Shown here: one piece after another, positions 1 through 8,291 of the stretch
How positions within the stretch are numbered: the first letter of the stretch is position 1
Layout of the letters: each line of letters starts with the position of its first letter
Source of the DNA: Rs1 sp038900335
GTDB taxonomy: Bacteria; Pseudomonadota; Gammaproteobacteria; Pseudomonadales; Balneatricaceae
DNA: 64,000 nucleotides
Assembly (NCBI GenBank): GCA_038900335.1
Contig: JBBMRB010000001.1
Span: forward strand, 427,460 to 491,459
Reading direction: 5' to 3'
Notes under the pieces: generated by a model
Told to the model about the DNA's origin: nothing
The model's database searches: none
The model's input: the letters and a program-made list of their open reading frames with translations, nothing else
Position numbers and translations under genes: made by a program

Positions 1-391
1 CAGCCCAAAGCCCATAAAATTTCTGTGCAATAAACACAGGCTCTATCAACAGCGTCGTGTTATTGCTAACCCATTGCTGATACTGATGATTTTGCAAATC
101 TGGATTGCTCGATAAATTTTCAAGTAACAATGACTTATGGTTAAAAGCAACATGGGCAAAAGGATGACTAAAATCAGCACAAGAAAACAGCTGGGCAGAT
201 GCCTCATGTTGTTTGTGCGGAGAATAGCTAGCGATGACTTCAAGATCACGGCCATCAAAAGATAAGCGCAAAAACCAAGCGTGTTTAAGCGCTGCGTACT
301 GCTGCCATAATTGAAGTGCTGCACCCGCCAATTCAGCTTCACTGACAGCTTTAAGTAAAGGCTGTAAGCATTTGATTGCACTAGCCAGCAT
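1..391 (-). CDS. vasH: VasH-like sigma-54-dependent T6SS activator, N-terminal GAF part only (truncated by window edge)
   Basis: An open frame begins with ATG at 391, three bases below the clpV stop, and runs without a stop off the left edge, giving about 130 residues. They include a stretch DFSHPFAHVAF typical of the GAF-type sensory domain at the start of T6SS sigma-54 activators. In Vibrio-type T6SS operons the gene after clpV encodes VasH, which activates hcp and vgrG promoters together with RpoN. The AAA+ and DNA-binding domains lie outside the window, so the assignment rests on the GAF-like N-terminus and on gene order. Another open frame of 111 codons overlaps on the same strand but reads as low-complexity and is rejected. 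Confidence 0.65.
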   Translation of the reverse strand, partial: MLASAIKCLQPLLKAVSEAELAGAALQLWQQYAALKHAWFLRLSFDGRDLEVIASYSPHKQHEASAQLFSCADFSHPFAHVAFNHKSLLLENLSSNPDLQNHQYQQWVSNNTTLLIEPVFIAQKFYGLWA

Positions 392-393
392 TA

Positions 394-3015
394 TTATGCG
401 ACCTCGCTTAAAAATTGATCATCACGTACATATATTGTAATACTTGCGACACTTTCCTCACTTGCTAAGCGCTCTAACAATTGTAGTGATAATGAAGGTA
501 ATAACTGGCCATCAATGACTGACTCTATCATGCGCGCACCATTTTCACTGCGATTAGCGCGCGCTCTTATCAGAGCAACAACACAATCGGTGATCTCAAC
601 CTGTGCGCGATAACGCTGATGTAATAACTGCGCAAGTTTCTCAATTTTTGCCTGGATAATCGTATCTAGCACTTGCTCATTCAATGGCAAGTACGCCACT
701 ATTTCCATTCTTGCTAATAGCGCCGGCTTGAAAAACTCAGCTAGTGTTGGATACAACACATCATCTAACTTATCTGGCTGATCTGCATAGTCAACAATGC
801 TTTGATAGCCTAAGTTCGATGTCATAAAAAACATGATATTTTGACAATCAATCAGACGGCCTTCACCGTCTGCCAGCTCACCTTTATCAAATGCTTGATA
901 GAACAGGTTTAATACTTCAGGGTGAGCTTTCTCTACTTCATCTAGCAATACGACAGAATATGGTTTTTGGCGAATCGCTTCGCTGAGTACGCCACCCTCG
1001 CCAAAACCAACATAACCTGGCGGCGAGCCAATCAATCGCGAAACAGTGTGCTTCTCTTGGTACTCTGACATATTAATGGTGGTTAAAAATTGCTTGCCGC
1101 CATATAACAGTTCTGTTAATTGGATAACGGTTTCCGTTTTACCGACTCCGCTTGGCCCTACTAATAAAAATGCGCCTTGTGGACGCCCTGTTTTGCGTAA
1201 ATCTGCACGTGCTGTCAGTAGATGCTGGTGTACTTTTGCAATTGCAATATCTTGGCCTTTAATTTGAGCCGCCAACAACGTCGGTAATTGGGTAATTGTA
1301 TGCAGCTGATTAGTGCTCATTTGATTGACTGGCACACCAGTCCAATCACCAATCACACTGGCTATTTGCCGCTCATCAACATACGCACTAACTAACACTG
1401 AGCTTTGCTGTATTGACTCTAACTTGGCACTTAGTTTGGCCAATTCTAATACGCCATCCTCTAGCTCCTGTGTCGGTGTTGTCTCTTGTTCGCAGTTGCG
1501 ATGCACTGCTGCTAATTGATGACGCACCTGGATGATTTGATTAACGAGCCCCTGCTGCTCTATCCACGCAGCTGTGAGTTCATTAGCTTGTCCTAATAAA
1601 TCATTTTTTTGCTCTTTTATTGCATCTATTCGCTCTTGTTCCGCCTTTATTCCCAATGATTGCTGGCGTACTAACCTATCAAGCTCCATATCATTATGGT
1701 GGATGGCTTGTTCTAGGTTATTTATTTGATTTGGTCTTGCGGTGATATTTATAGCGACACGTGCACAGGCGGTATCAAGTACATCAATTGCTTTATCCGG
1801 AAGTTGACGACCAGAAATGTAACGAGCAGACAGTTGCGCTGCTGCTTTTAGTGCACCATCGGTTATTAACACATTATGGGCTTGCTCATAGACAACACTT
1901 AAGCCACGCATAATGTGTATCGCTTCATCAATCGTTGGCTCATTTAATTTAACTAGCTGAAAACGACGGCTGAGCGCTGGATCTTTTTCAAAATATTTCT
2001 TATATTCTTTCCATGTGGTCGCACCAATTGTGCGAAGCTCACCGCGAGCAAGTGCCGGCTTTAATAGATTAGCTGCATCAGCGCCGCCTTCTTGATTACC
2101 TGCGCCTATTAAAGTGTGCGCTTCATCAATAAACAAAATAATCTCTAGTGCACTGTGCTTAACTTCTTCAATGACACCTTTCAAACGCTTTTCAAATTCC
2201 CCTTTTATTGCCGCTCCTGCCTGCAGTGCACCAAGGTCGAGAGATAGCAGCTGTACATCACACAGTTTTTGCGGCACATTGCCATCAACAATACGCTGTG
2301 CTAAGCCTTCAATAATAGCGCTTTTACCTACGCCTGCATCACCGACGACGATCGGGTTGTTTTTGCGACGACGACATAAAATATCGATCATTAGTGAAAT
2401 TTCATCATCACGACACAGGACCGGATCAAACGAGTTAGCGCGTGCCATATCTGTATAGTTAGCGGTATATTTAGTAAGAAAACTATCACTTTGCGCGACA
2501 CTATTAAGTGTTTTTTGTGTACTCTTAAGTTTGGCCGCCTCTACTGATTTAAGTAGTAGCTGATCTAAATGTTTGCGCAGCGATTCACGATTAATAGTCG
2601 CTAGATAATCACTTATATTGATCCCTAAATAACGGCTGCAACTTAGCAGCGTCGCCAAGAAAAGCACGCCACTTCGCAACTCATTATGATTGTATTGTGT
2701 ACAGGCGAGTAACCAGGCATCTTGTAGCAGTTCAACAAGCAAAGGTGAAAAAGTCGGGTAGTTACTCAAACTTTTTTGGCTAGATGAGGCAAGGCGTAGC
2801 CCTAATAAATTTTTCAGCTCTAGCTGATCTAACTGCGCCTGCTCTAATATTAATCGTATATCACTGTAAGGGGTATCTAGTAGACAAAACAAAAGATGCT
2901 CTACACTAACTTCAGCACCTTCTTGACTAACGCACAGCGCTGCCGCCTCTTCAATGGCATGCTTATTGATGGGATTCAATTTATCCATTAGCACTGTTAA
3001 TTCAATGTGTATCAC
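394..3015 (-). CDS. clpV: ClpV (TssH) AAA+ ATPase of the type VI secretion system
   Basis: This 873-residue protein is the disassembly ATPase that pulls the contracted TssB/TssC sheath apart in the cytoplasm. The N-terminal Clp repeat domain occupies about residues 1-160. The first AAA+ module has Walker A GDAGVGKS near residue 225 and Walker B FIDEAH. A ClpB-like middle region follows, and the second AAA+ module has GPSGVGKT near 620 and LLDEVEKAHP near 690. The opening residues MIHIELTVL match the usual ClpV start, so the ATG at 3015 is preferred over the internal Met10. The length is normal for ClpV rather than ClpB, and the position between tssL and a vasH-like gene agrees. Both nucleotide sites look intact. 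Confidence 0.97.
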   Translation of the reverse strand: MIHIELTVLMDKLNPINKHAIEEAAALCVSQEGAEVSVEHLLFCLLDTPYSDIRLILEQAQLDQLELKNLLGLRLASSSQKSLSNYPTFSPLLVELLQDAWLLACTQYNHNELRSGVLFLATLLSCSRYLGINISDYLATINRESLRKHLDQLLLKSVEAAKLKSTQKTLNSVAQSDSFLTKYTANYTDMARANSFDPVLCRDDEISLMIDILCRRRKNNPIVVGDAGVGKSAIIEGLAQRIVDGNVPQKLCDVQLLSLDLGALQAGAAIKGEFEKRLKGVIEEVKHSALEIILFIDEAHTLIGAGNQEGGADAANLLKPALARGELRTIGATTWKEYKKYFEKDPALSRRFQLVKLNEPTIDEAIHIMRGLSVVYEQAHNVLITDGALKAAAQLSARYISGRQLPDKAIDVLDTACARVAINITARPNQINNLEQAIHHNDMELDRLVRQQSLGIKAEQERIDAIKEQKNDLLGQANELTAAWIEQQGLVNQIIQVRHQLAAVHRNCEQETTPTQELEDGVLELAKLSAKLESIQQSSVLVSAYVDERQIASVIGDWTGVPVNQMSTNQLHTITQLPTLLAAQIKGQDIAIAKVHQHLLTARADLRKTGRPQGAFLLVGPSGVGKTETVIQLTELLYGGKQFLTTINMSEYQEKHTVSRLIGSPPGYVGFGEGGVLSEAIRQKPYSVVLLDEVEKAHPEVLNLFYQAFDKGELADGEGRLIDCQNIMFFMTSNLGYQSIVDYADQPDKLDDVLYPTLAEFFKPALLARMEIVAYLPLNEQVLDTIIQAKIEKLAQLLHQRYRAQVEITDCVVALIRARANRSENGARMIESVIDGQLLPSLSLQLLERLASEESVASITIYVRDDQFLSEVA

Positions 3016-3079
3016 TTGACACTCCTTGTCACTTAAGTTGTTATACGCCTAGTATATTGGCGTTTGTTAAAATATAGGT

Positions 3080-3895
3080 TTAGCTTAAAATATGATTTAA
3101 TTTATCCAACACACTTTCACTACGCTGAGCCAAGCTGATATAAAAATAACTAAAGACTCCCGTTAGGCCTAAGGCAAAGAGACAAAACACCGTCCACAAT
3201 GGCACACTGCGATTCAAACTATTTTTAGTTTTCAGAACATTATGCGTAGGCGCTAAGGCTAGTGGGCCATCGGGTGCCTCCTGTGAATTAATACTGATCA
3301 GCTCTTGTAAATCGCCGATAATTTGTTGCATTTTTTCACTGTTTTCTTGATTTTGTCCCACTCTATGACGCCCTCCAAAACCTAGACAAAAACACAGATA
3401 GATAAATTCAAGTAGCTCACGATAACGTTTAGGGTCTGACTCTATTCGACTAAGAATGCTATAGACCTTTTCGCCACCCCAGGTTTCATTGTGAAAGCGT
3501 GTCAATAGTGAATGTTGGGTCCAAACACCACTGCCCCAGCGTGTGCCCATGATTGCTTCATCAATAAAGGTGCACAGCACATAGCGATACGACAACATGA
3601 CAGCTTTTTCATAACCTAACCCTGCTAACTCATTATCGATCATGCGAATTTCATCGACGACCTGCTGATACAATTCATCTAGTTGATCATATTGCGATAA
3701 ACTTTTTACTCGACAAACCAAACCTAGTAACGGCTCGCCAACATCAATTAGGACATTGATGCTATTGCCTCGCAACTTGAACCAAAAGTCTTCATCTGCA
3801 TCGATATTTTTGACGTTATCAAACAGCGTCTCTTCGATAATCTCGCGATTTTTACCCGATGCGCTGGTTGTTTTACTTATATCTAAAGCTTGCAT
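3080..3895 (-). CDS. tssL: TssL (DotU/IcmH family) T6SS inner-membrane protein, short form
   Basis: This 271-residue protein belongs to the DotU family, which with TssM and TssJ forms the T6SS membrane complex. The cytoplasmic hook domain fills about residues 30-195 and includes the family signature YVLCTFIDEAIMGTRWG. One C-terminal transmembrane helix lies at about residues 231-254, leaving only about 17 residues in the periplasm. There is no C-terminal OmpA-like peptidoglycan-binding domain, unlike the long evolved TssL proteins. It is 42 bases downstream of tssK and 64 bases upstream of clpV in the same operon. The family assignment is firm, and the lack of a wall-binding domain is seen directly. 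Confidence 0.95.
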   Translation of the reverse strand: MQALDISKTTSASGKNREIIEETLFDNVKNIDADEDFWFKLRGNSINVLIDVGEPLLGLVCRVKSLSQYDQLDELYQQVVDEIRMIDNELAGLGYEKAVMLSYRYVLCTFIDEAIMGTRWGSGVWTQHSLLTRFHNETWGGEKVYSILSRIESDPKRYRELLEFIYLCFCLGFGGRHRVGQNQENSEKMQQIIGDLQELISINSQEAPDGPLALAPTHNVLKTKNSLNRSVPLWTVFCLFALGLTGVFSYFYISLAQRSESVLDKLNHILS

Positions 3896-3937
3896 CCTCT
3901 CCTCCTATCCTTGTCATTATATTGGCGATAACTGACA

Positions 3938-5272
3938 TTAGTTTCTAATCGCCCAAAATTGTAATTCTAGGCCTGGGATATCACCGGCAACATGAAAAGC
4001 AAAGCCATTAGATTGCAACAGCATTGCCCAATTAGAACTGGATCTATCTAACTGAAAATAGGTAAAACTGGCATGATACGGTAATTGTCGAGGTGCGACA
4101 GGTAAACTAATCAGCGGAATGCCGGGCACTTGCAGACTAATGAGATCACGTATTTTTTCAACGGATGCTACCTTTGTTTGCTGGACAAATTGCTTGCGCA
4201 ATGTATCTAGCGGTAAGTTGGCGCGCACCGCGATAACAAAATCGGCCGTATCGAGTAAGGTACGATCCGCAATCGCCGCTCCCATTAAGCCAAACTTGCG
4301 TTTTTCTAAAGGAATAGCCACTGCCCTTGGTTCTAATACAGTACTCAGACTTTGCTGCAAAGAGTGAATCAATGCATTGAAGCAGGCCTGGGGATAATCA
4401 TGATTATATGCTGCAAACTCAGGCGGTAATCTATTATCCTCAGTGTAAGTAATTAACTCACAAGCGACTTGCAGTAGTACTTGGTACAAGCGCTCAGGGT
4501 GTAAAATCGATAATCTTGATAGGTGATTGAACCATTGATGAACACGATTGAGTAATTGCAGCAGCATAAAATCTGTCACTTCAGCAACACCCGATTGCCC
4601 TGGAGCACCTAAACGCTGTGATATATTTTTTGCACGCTCGCGCATTAGCCCACCCATTTCAGCGACAAAGCGATGTAAATAGGGTGTTACCGAGACACAC
4701 ATACTACAGGGAATATAATTAGCATCTAAAACCACACTGCCATCTGGGCGCTTTTCTAAAATTCTTGCGATAGCCAAGGTGCTATAGGCACTGCGATCTT
4801 CATGTTCAAACATAAGGCGCACGTTTACTTTCGCCACATCAAGTTGCACATCATCACCCTCTTGTGAATGCACATCACGAGCGCCCTGCGCACTGGCCTT
4901 GTAACGTAAATGCCCTAGCTCATCTTGCCACGTTATTTCCTTGATTGAATCTTCCCTAAGTGCAACAGCCAAATAAATCAATTGGTTTGCGAAAGAGGCG
5001 TCAACAACATCTATTGGGCTTGGTAAATCATCTATTAATGGGAAGTCAAACAAGGTGCCATCAGGTGTTTTGCCACAGCTTTTTACTAACGATATGCGAC
5101 CAAAGCTTAGATGCTCACTATTAATTTCCAACGACATCAACCCATAAAGGTATTCACTCACAGCGCCCACTTGTTGCTGAATTTGATGTTCACTATGACG
5201 TTGCTGCTGCTGAAAGTGTTGTGGCTTAATAAATAAACCTTCACTCCAAATTACTCGGTTACGTGTTGACAT
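3938..5272 (-). CDS. tssK: TssK, T6SS baseplate component
   Basis: TssK is the trimeric cytoplasmic baseplate adaptor that links TssFG wedges to the TssL/TssM membrane complex. The 444-residue product opens with VIWSEGLFIKPQHFQQQQRH, the conserved N-terminal signature of the family, and has the usual length. It starts two bases after the tssJ stop and precedes tssL, so it is surely translated from the same message. Nothing in the reading frame looks damaged. Confidence 0.96.
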   Translation of the reverse strand: MSTRNRVIWSEGLFIKPQHFQQQQRHSEHQIQQQVGAVSEYLYGLMSLEINSEHLSFGRISLVKSCGKTPDGTLFDFPLIDDLPSPIDVVDASFANQLIYLAVALREDSIKEITWQDELGHLRYKASAQGARDVHSQEGDDVQLDVAKVNVRLMFEHEDRSAYSTLAIARILEKRPDGSVVLDANYIPCSMCVSVTPYLHRFVAEMGGLMRERAKNISQRLGAPGQSGVAEVTDFMLLQLLNRVHQWFNHLSRLSILHPERLYQVLLQVACELITYTEDNRLPPEFAAYNHDYPQACFNALIHSLQQSLSTVLEPRAVAIPLEKRKFGLMGAAIADRTLLDTADFVIAVRANLPLDTLRKQFVQQTKVASVEKIRDLISLQVPGIPLISLPVAPRQLPYHASFTYFQLDRSSSNWAMLLQSNGFAFHVAGDIPGLELQFWAIRN

Positions 5273-5274
5273 AA

Positions 5275-5820
5275 TTAATAGTCTTCTCTAATAAAATCTA
5301 CATTTTCTCGTCTTAATTGCACCAGAAAATTGTATTGATGGCCTTTAGATTTAATCCTTGTGCTCTTTTTCCACTGGGTTTGGTTAGGATCAGAAAAGCG
5401 AGAAATAACACCGATATAGCGAGTTCCCTCTGGCACTTCAAAAACCTCTACATATTTATATTGATCGGGAATCATGGTGTAGTCATCATGGTTGATGTAG
5501 TTTTTACCTAATGATTTTTCTAATTCAAAAGTAAGTTGATCAAAATCAGCGGCCAACATTTTCGAATCATCCCTCATATAGACAACATGAAATTCAATAG
5601 GGGTGCCCTCACCTAAATAGTTTTCATTAACATCACGCTCAGCATATAAACTAAGTTCTACTGTAGAGGGATCATCAATGCCATCATCTCCGACTTGAAT
5701 ATCGGGATCTGCAATAATATCCGCTGACTTTGACAAGCTACTACAGCCATTTAAGCCTAATGCGATGATACAGAGAGAGATTATGATTAAACTGTTATTA
5801 AACATGATCGTTACTTTCAT
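5275..5820 (-). CDS. tssJ: TssJ outer-membrane lipoprotein of the T6SS (canonical copy)
   Basis: The product has 181 residues. A short hydrophobic signal (about residues 6-25) ends in a lipobox, LGLNGC, so it should be an outer-membrane lipoprotein facing the periplasm. The rest fits the transthyretin-like TssJ fold, with the DPDIQVG start and the late segment TRYIGVISRFSDPNQTQWKK that matches the family beta-strand pair. TssJ binds the periplasmic part of TssM. The ATG at 5820 has a good GAGGGAG site about 8 bases upstream and overlaps the end of the fha gene by 23 bases; a second ATG at 5805 is possible. The PDIQVG motif recurs in the lipoprotein at 12601-14142. Confidence 0.9.
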   Translation of the reverse strand: MKVTIMFNNSLIIISLCIIALGLNGCSSLSKSADIIADPDIQVGDDGIDDPSTVELSLYAERDVNENYLGEGTPIEFHVVYMRDDSKMLAADFDQLTFELEKSLGKNYINHDDYTMIPDQYKYVEVFEVPEGTRYIGVISRFSDPNQTQWKKSTRIKSKGHQYNFLVQLRRENVDFIREDY

Positions 5821-7207
5821 GCTGTAACTCCCTCAGGCGTTGATCATAAGCTTGTTCAAACACTTCACTATAGAGTTTTTCAAAACCTTGCTGGCGTGAA
5901 GATATCAGCTCACTATAATAGTGTTTATACATTTCCCATGCCCAACCCTCTTGCCCAGCTTCTCGCTGCCCCTTACCTCTATAGCGCTCAAAGCGTTGTG
6001 ATAAGGTGTTAGGATTGAGTGCCTGTAAGATGGCATCTAATGCTTTTTGAGTTGCGTACTGCGTCGCTTGTTGATGTAGATGAATATAATTTAGGCTTTC
6101 TTTAACGGCCATTGGCGCTGCCAAATGTACCATTGAACGATTGTGATCAAACATTGCCGCCATAGTATCTTGATAATTCAAGTCCAAACGTAATGGATTA
6201 TCCTCAATGGGTTGTAGTACTTTACTTGATAATCCCGCCTGTCCTTTGACACTAGCGTGTATTTTCAATAGCCCCTGCACCGCTTCTTTTAAAGTTTCAC
6301 CTATTTCCTCTAAAACATCATGAGTTTGCATGCTGTCAGATTGTTTAAGTGAAACACCTAGCCCTCTTTGTAATGGCGATGCCGCTAAATGCCCAGACTC
6401 ATCAACAAAATTCTCTACACTTATCTGACCAGTAGATTGACTGTTACTAGGTGGATGGGATTTACCCATTACTAAATCTTCTAAATCTTCCAATTTAGAA
6501 CTAAAATCATTACTCATTTTCTGCACTCCCTTGCCATTGTTACCAACGACGCCATTAGATTCTGATTTTTCTACCATTTTGCTAAAGGTATGCGATAACG
6601 CGCGCTGCACATAAGCCGTGTCGTCATAGTTATCGCTATCAATAAGATCAAATAATTCATTTTTTTCACTGTCTAATCGCGCTTGCGCGACAAGATAACT
6701 TTCAGGATCTTCGCTATCACAGATGACCATCGTTTGTGATAGTGCTAATTCAGGATCAACATTATCGAGCACTCGCTGTTTTTTTCTATCTTGCCATTGA
6801 GGGTCAAGTAACAACGCACTTTGTTGATCGTCGCCAAGCAAGTCCTCTAATGAGGCATTAGGTGCCACATTAAATTGATTGTCAGATGTGATACCTACTC
6901 GCATATTAAATCTACCGAGCTGTAGCACATCTGCATCATGTAACACGGCTTTATTGCCTGCACCTAACGGGTAAGTTGATTGATTGACAAAAACATCAGC
7001 GGCCCCCTGCTGAATACAAAATTTTTCATCTTCCATTAATATCATGGCGTGATTGCCAGTTATCTCACCGTGACGATCATATAATTGCCAGAAATCACTA
7101 TCATCAGCACCAATACTGCCGCCATCTTCATTGAAATAGATGTAAGGTTTGGTTCTTCTCTCAAGTACTTTTGTGTTCGTAATTTGGATGTTCATTTGCT
7201 GAGACAT
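5798..7207 (-). CDS. tagH: FHA-domain T6SS protein (TagH/VasC/Fha)
   Basis: This 469-residue protein carries an N-terminal forkhead-associated (FHA) domain at about residues 20-110, a long polar linker and a C-terminal region (about 340-465) matching the T6SS Fha C-terminal domain, with NTLSQRFERYRG and a Trp/Tyr-rich segment followed by FEKLYSEVFEQAYDQR. It sits between tssG and tssJ as vasC does in Vibrio. FHA domains usually bind phosphothreonine through a conserved Arg and Ser, but here the GxIG segment reads GSIGADDSD without the Arg and the Ser/His block reads EITGNHAMI, so phosphopeptide binding is doubtful. No PpkA kinase or PppA phosphatase gene is visible in this window. Confidence 0.88.
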   Translation of the reverse strand: MSQQMNIQITNTKVLERRTKPYIYFNEDGGSIGADDSDFWQLYDRHGEITGNHAMILMEDEKFCIQQGAADVFVNQSTYPLGAGNKAVLHDADVLQLGRFNMRVGITSDNQFNVAPNASLEDLLGDDQQSALLLDPQWQDRKKQRVLDNVDPELALSQTMVICDSEDPESYLVAQARLDSEKNELFDLIDSDNYDDTAYVQRALSHTFSKMVEKSESNGVVGNNGKGVQKMSNDFSSKLEDLEDLVMGKSHPPSNSQSTGQISVENFVDESGHLAASPLQRGLGVSLKQSDSMQTHDVLEEIGETLKEAVQGLLKIHASVKGQAGLSSKVLQPIEDNPLRLDLNYQDTMAAMFDHNRSMVHLAAPMAVKESLNYIHLHQQATQYATQKALDAILQALNPNTLSQRFERYRGKGQREAGQEGWAWEMYKHYYSELISSRQQGFEKLYSEVFEQAYDQRLRELQHESNDHV

Positions 7208-7211
7208 ACCC

Positions 7212-8291
7212 TTAAGACCTCACTTGAATTAGCACACTTCGTGAGCTTAATTGTAATTTTTGTTGATCACCGATAAATGTGGTCCAACCTAAACGACTAC
7301 TTTTTTCATTACCCAATTCAAAAGCCCCTAAATCTTTACGGGTCATGCTCAATGACAAATCAAACGCCAACGGTTCACGTTGGATAAACTCTATCAGCTT
7401 AACCAGTGGCCGATAATTTTTACCGTTGGGCAAAAATTCTCTAAAGCGTGCTTGAGTGAGATCACTAATGGATAAAATAAACTTTCCTGATCGATCGGCA
7501 ACCCGCTCACCTAAACTAAAGTCCATACCTAGTGAGCAGTTTTTTTTGCCCATTGATACCCGCTGAAACTCAGGGATATCGACTTGACGTAACACCCACT
7601 GTTGAATTGATACATTACTTAATTCAAAGTAATGGGCAATAATTCCAGAGACCACTTGTGCTGAGCGACTACGACTTGCCAATGTCCCGGTATAGGACAA
7701 TATTTTGCACCAATTAATGGGGGTATCGCCGCGTAAACTTGGGTCAGCCAAACCAACTAATGCATACATTTGTTGAGAAAAGGCATCACTCGCATCAGCC
7801 TGAAAACGGATGTAATAGCGGTATTTTCGCCAAGAGCGATAAAACAACGTCAGCAAACGATTATTAAAAAAATCGAGAAAATGACGCAAGCCTGGATATT
7901 TTTGAGCATATTCATATGATGTCGTATCTATGTAGTGATACGGCAACGGTGATTGAGAACCATGTAGACCAAGAAATGTGGTTTCTAGTAGATACTTAGC
8001 GTCATTTAACTGTGTTGCTGATAACGCAGTGTCATCGTTATTATCAAGCAAAGTCAGACTTTGAATATCAGATTTTGGAAAGGCTATACTGGCACTCGCA
8101 CTAAAAAGCACTCTCTGTTCAACGGCGTTAAAATCCAGATCACCTTCTTGATCATCACCGTGCAATTTATGTAGTAATGACACCAATTGAAAGAAGTTAT
8201 ATTTTGGTGCTTTTTCCATCAAGCTGAGCACAGGCGTATTAGTGAGTGTTTTCAAATTAATGGCTGCTCCCCAGCGAGCATTCCCCAACAA
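7212..8291 (-). CDS. tssG: TssG, T6SS baseplate wedge component
   Basis: This 359-residue protein is TssG, which pairs with TssF in the baseplate wedge. Recognisable features are the early segment YNFFQLVSLLHKLHG and the conserved stretch LPYHYIDTTSYEY followed by LRHFLDFFNNRLLTLFYRSW near residues 125-160. It overlaps the end of tssF by 40 bases, which implies translational coupling of the two wedge subunits. The start ATG at 8291 lies inside tssF. Length and order match Vibrio vasB. Confidence 0.94.
   Translation of the reverse strand: MLGNARWGAAINLKTLTNTPVLSLMEKAPKYNFFQLVSLLHKLHGDDQEGDLDFNAVEQRVLFSASASIAFPKSDIQSLTLLDNNDDTALSATQLNDAKYLLETTFLGLHGSQSPLPYHYIDTTSYEYAQKYPGLRHFLDFFNNRLLTLFYRSWRKYRYYIRFQADASDAFSQQMYALVGLADPSLRGDTPINWCKILSYTGTLASRSRSAQVVSGIIAHYFELSNVSIQQWVLRQVDIPEFQRVSMGKKNCSLGMDFSLGERVADRSGKFILSISDLTQARFREFLPNGKNYRPLVKLIEFIQREPLAFDLSLSMTRKDLGAFELGNEKSSRLGWTTFIGDQQKLQLSSRSVLIQVRS

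Noticed and set aside
46..381. An open frame of 111 codons on the minus strand at the left edge
   Set aside because: It overlaps another minus-strand frame that starts right after clpV and reads as a GAF-type VasH N-terminus; the 111-codon frame has a low-complexity hydrophobic product.
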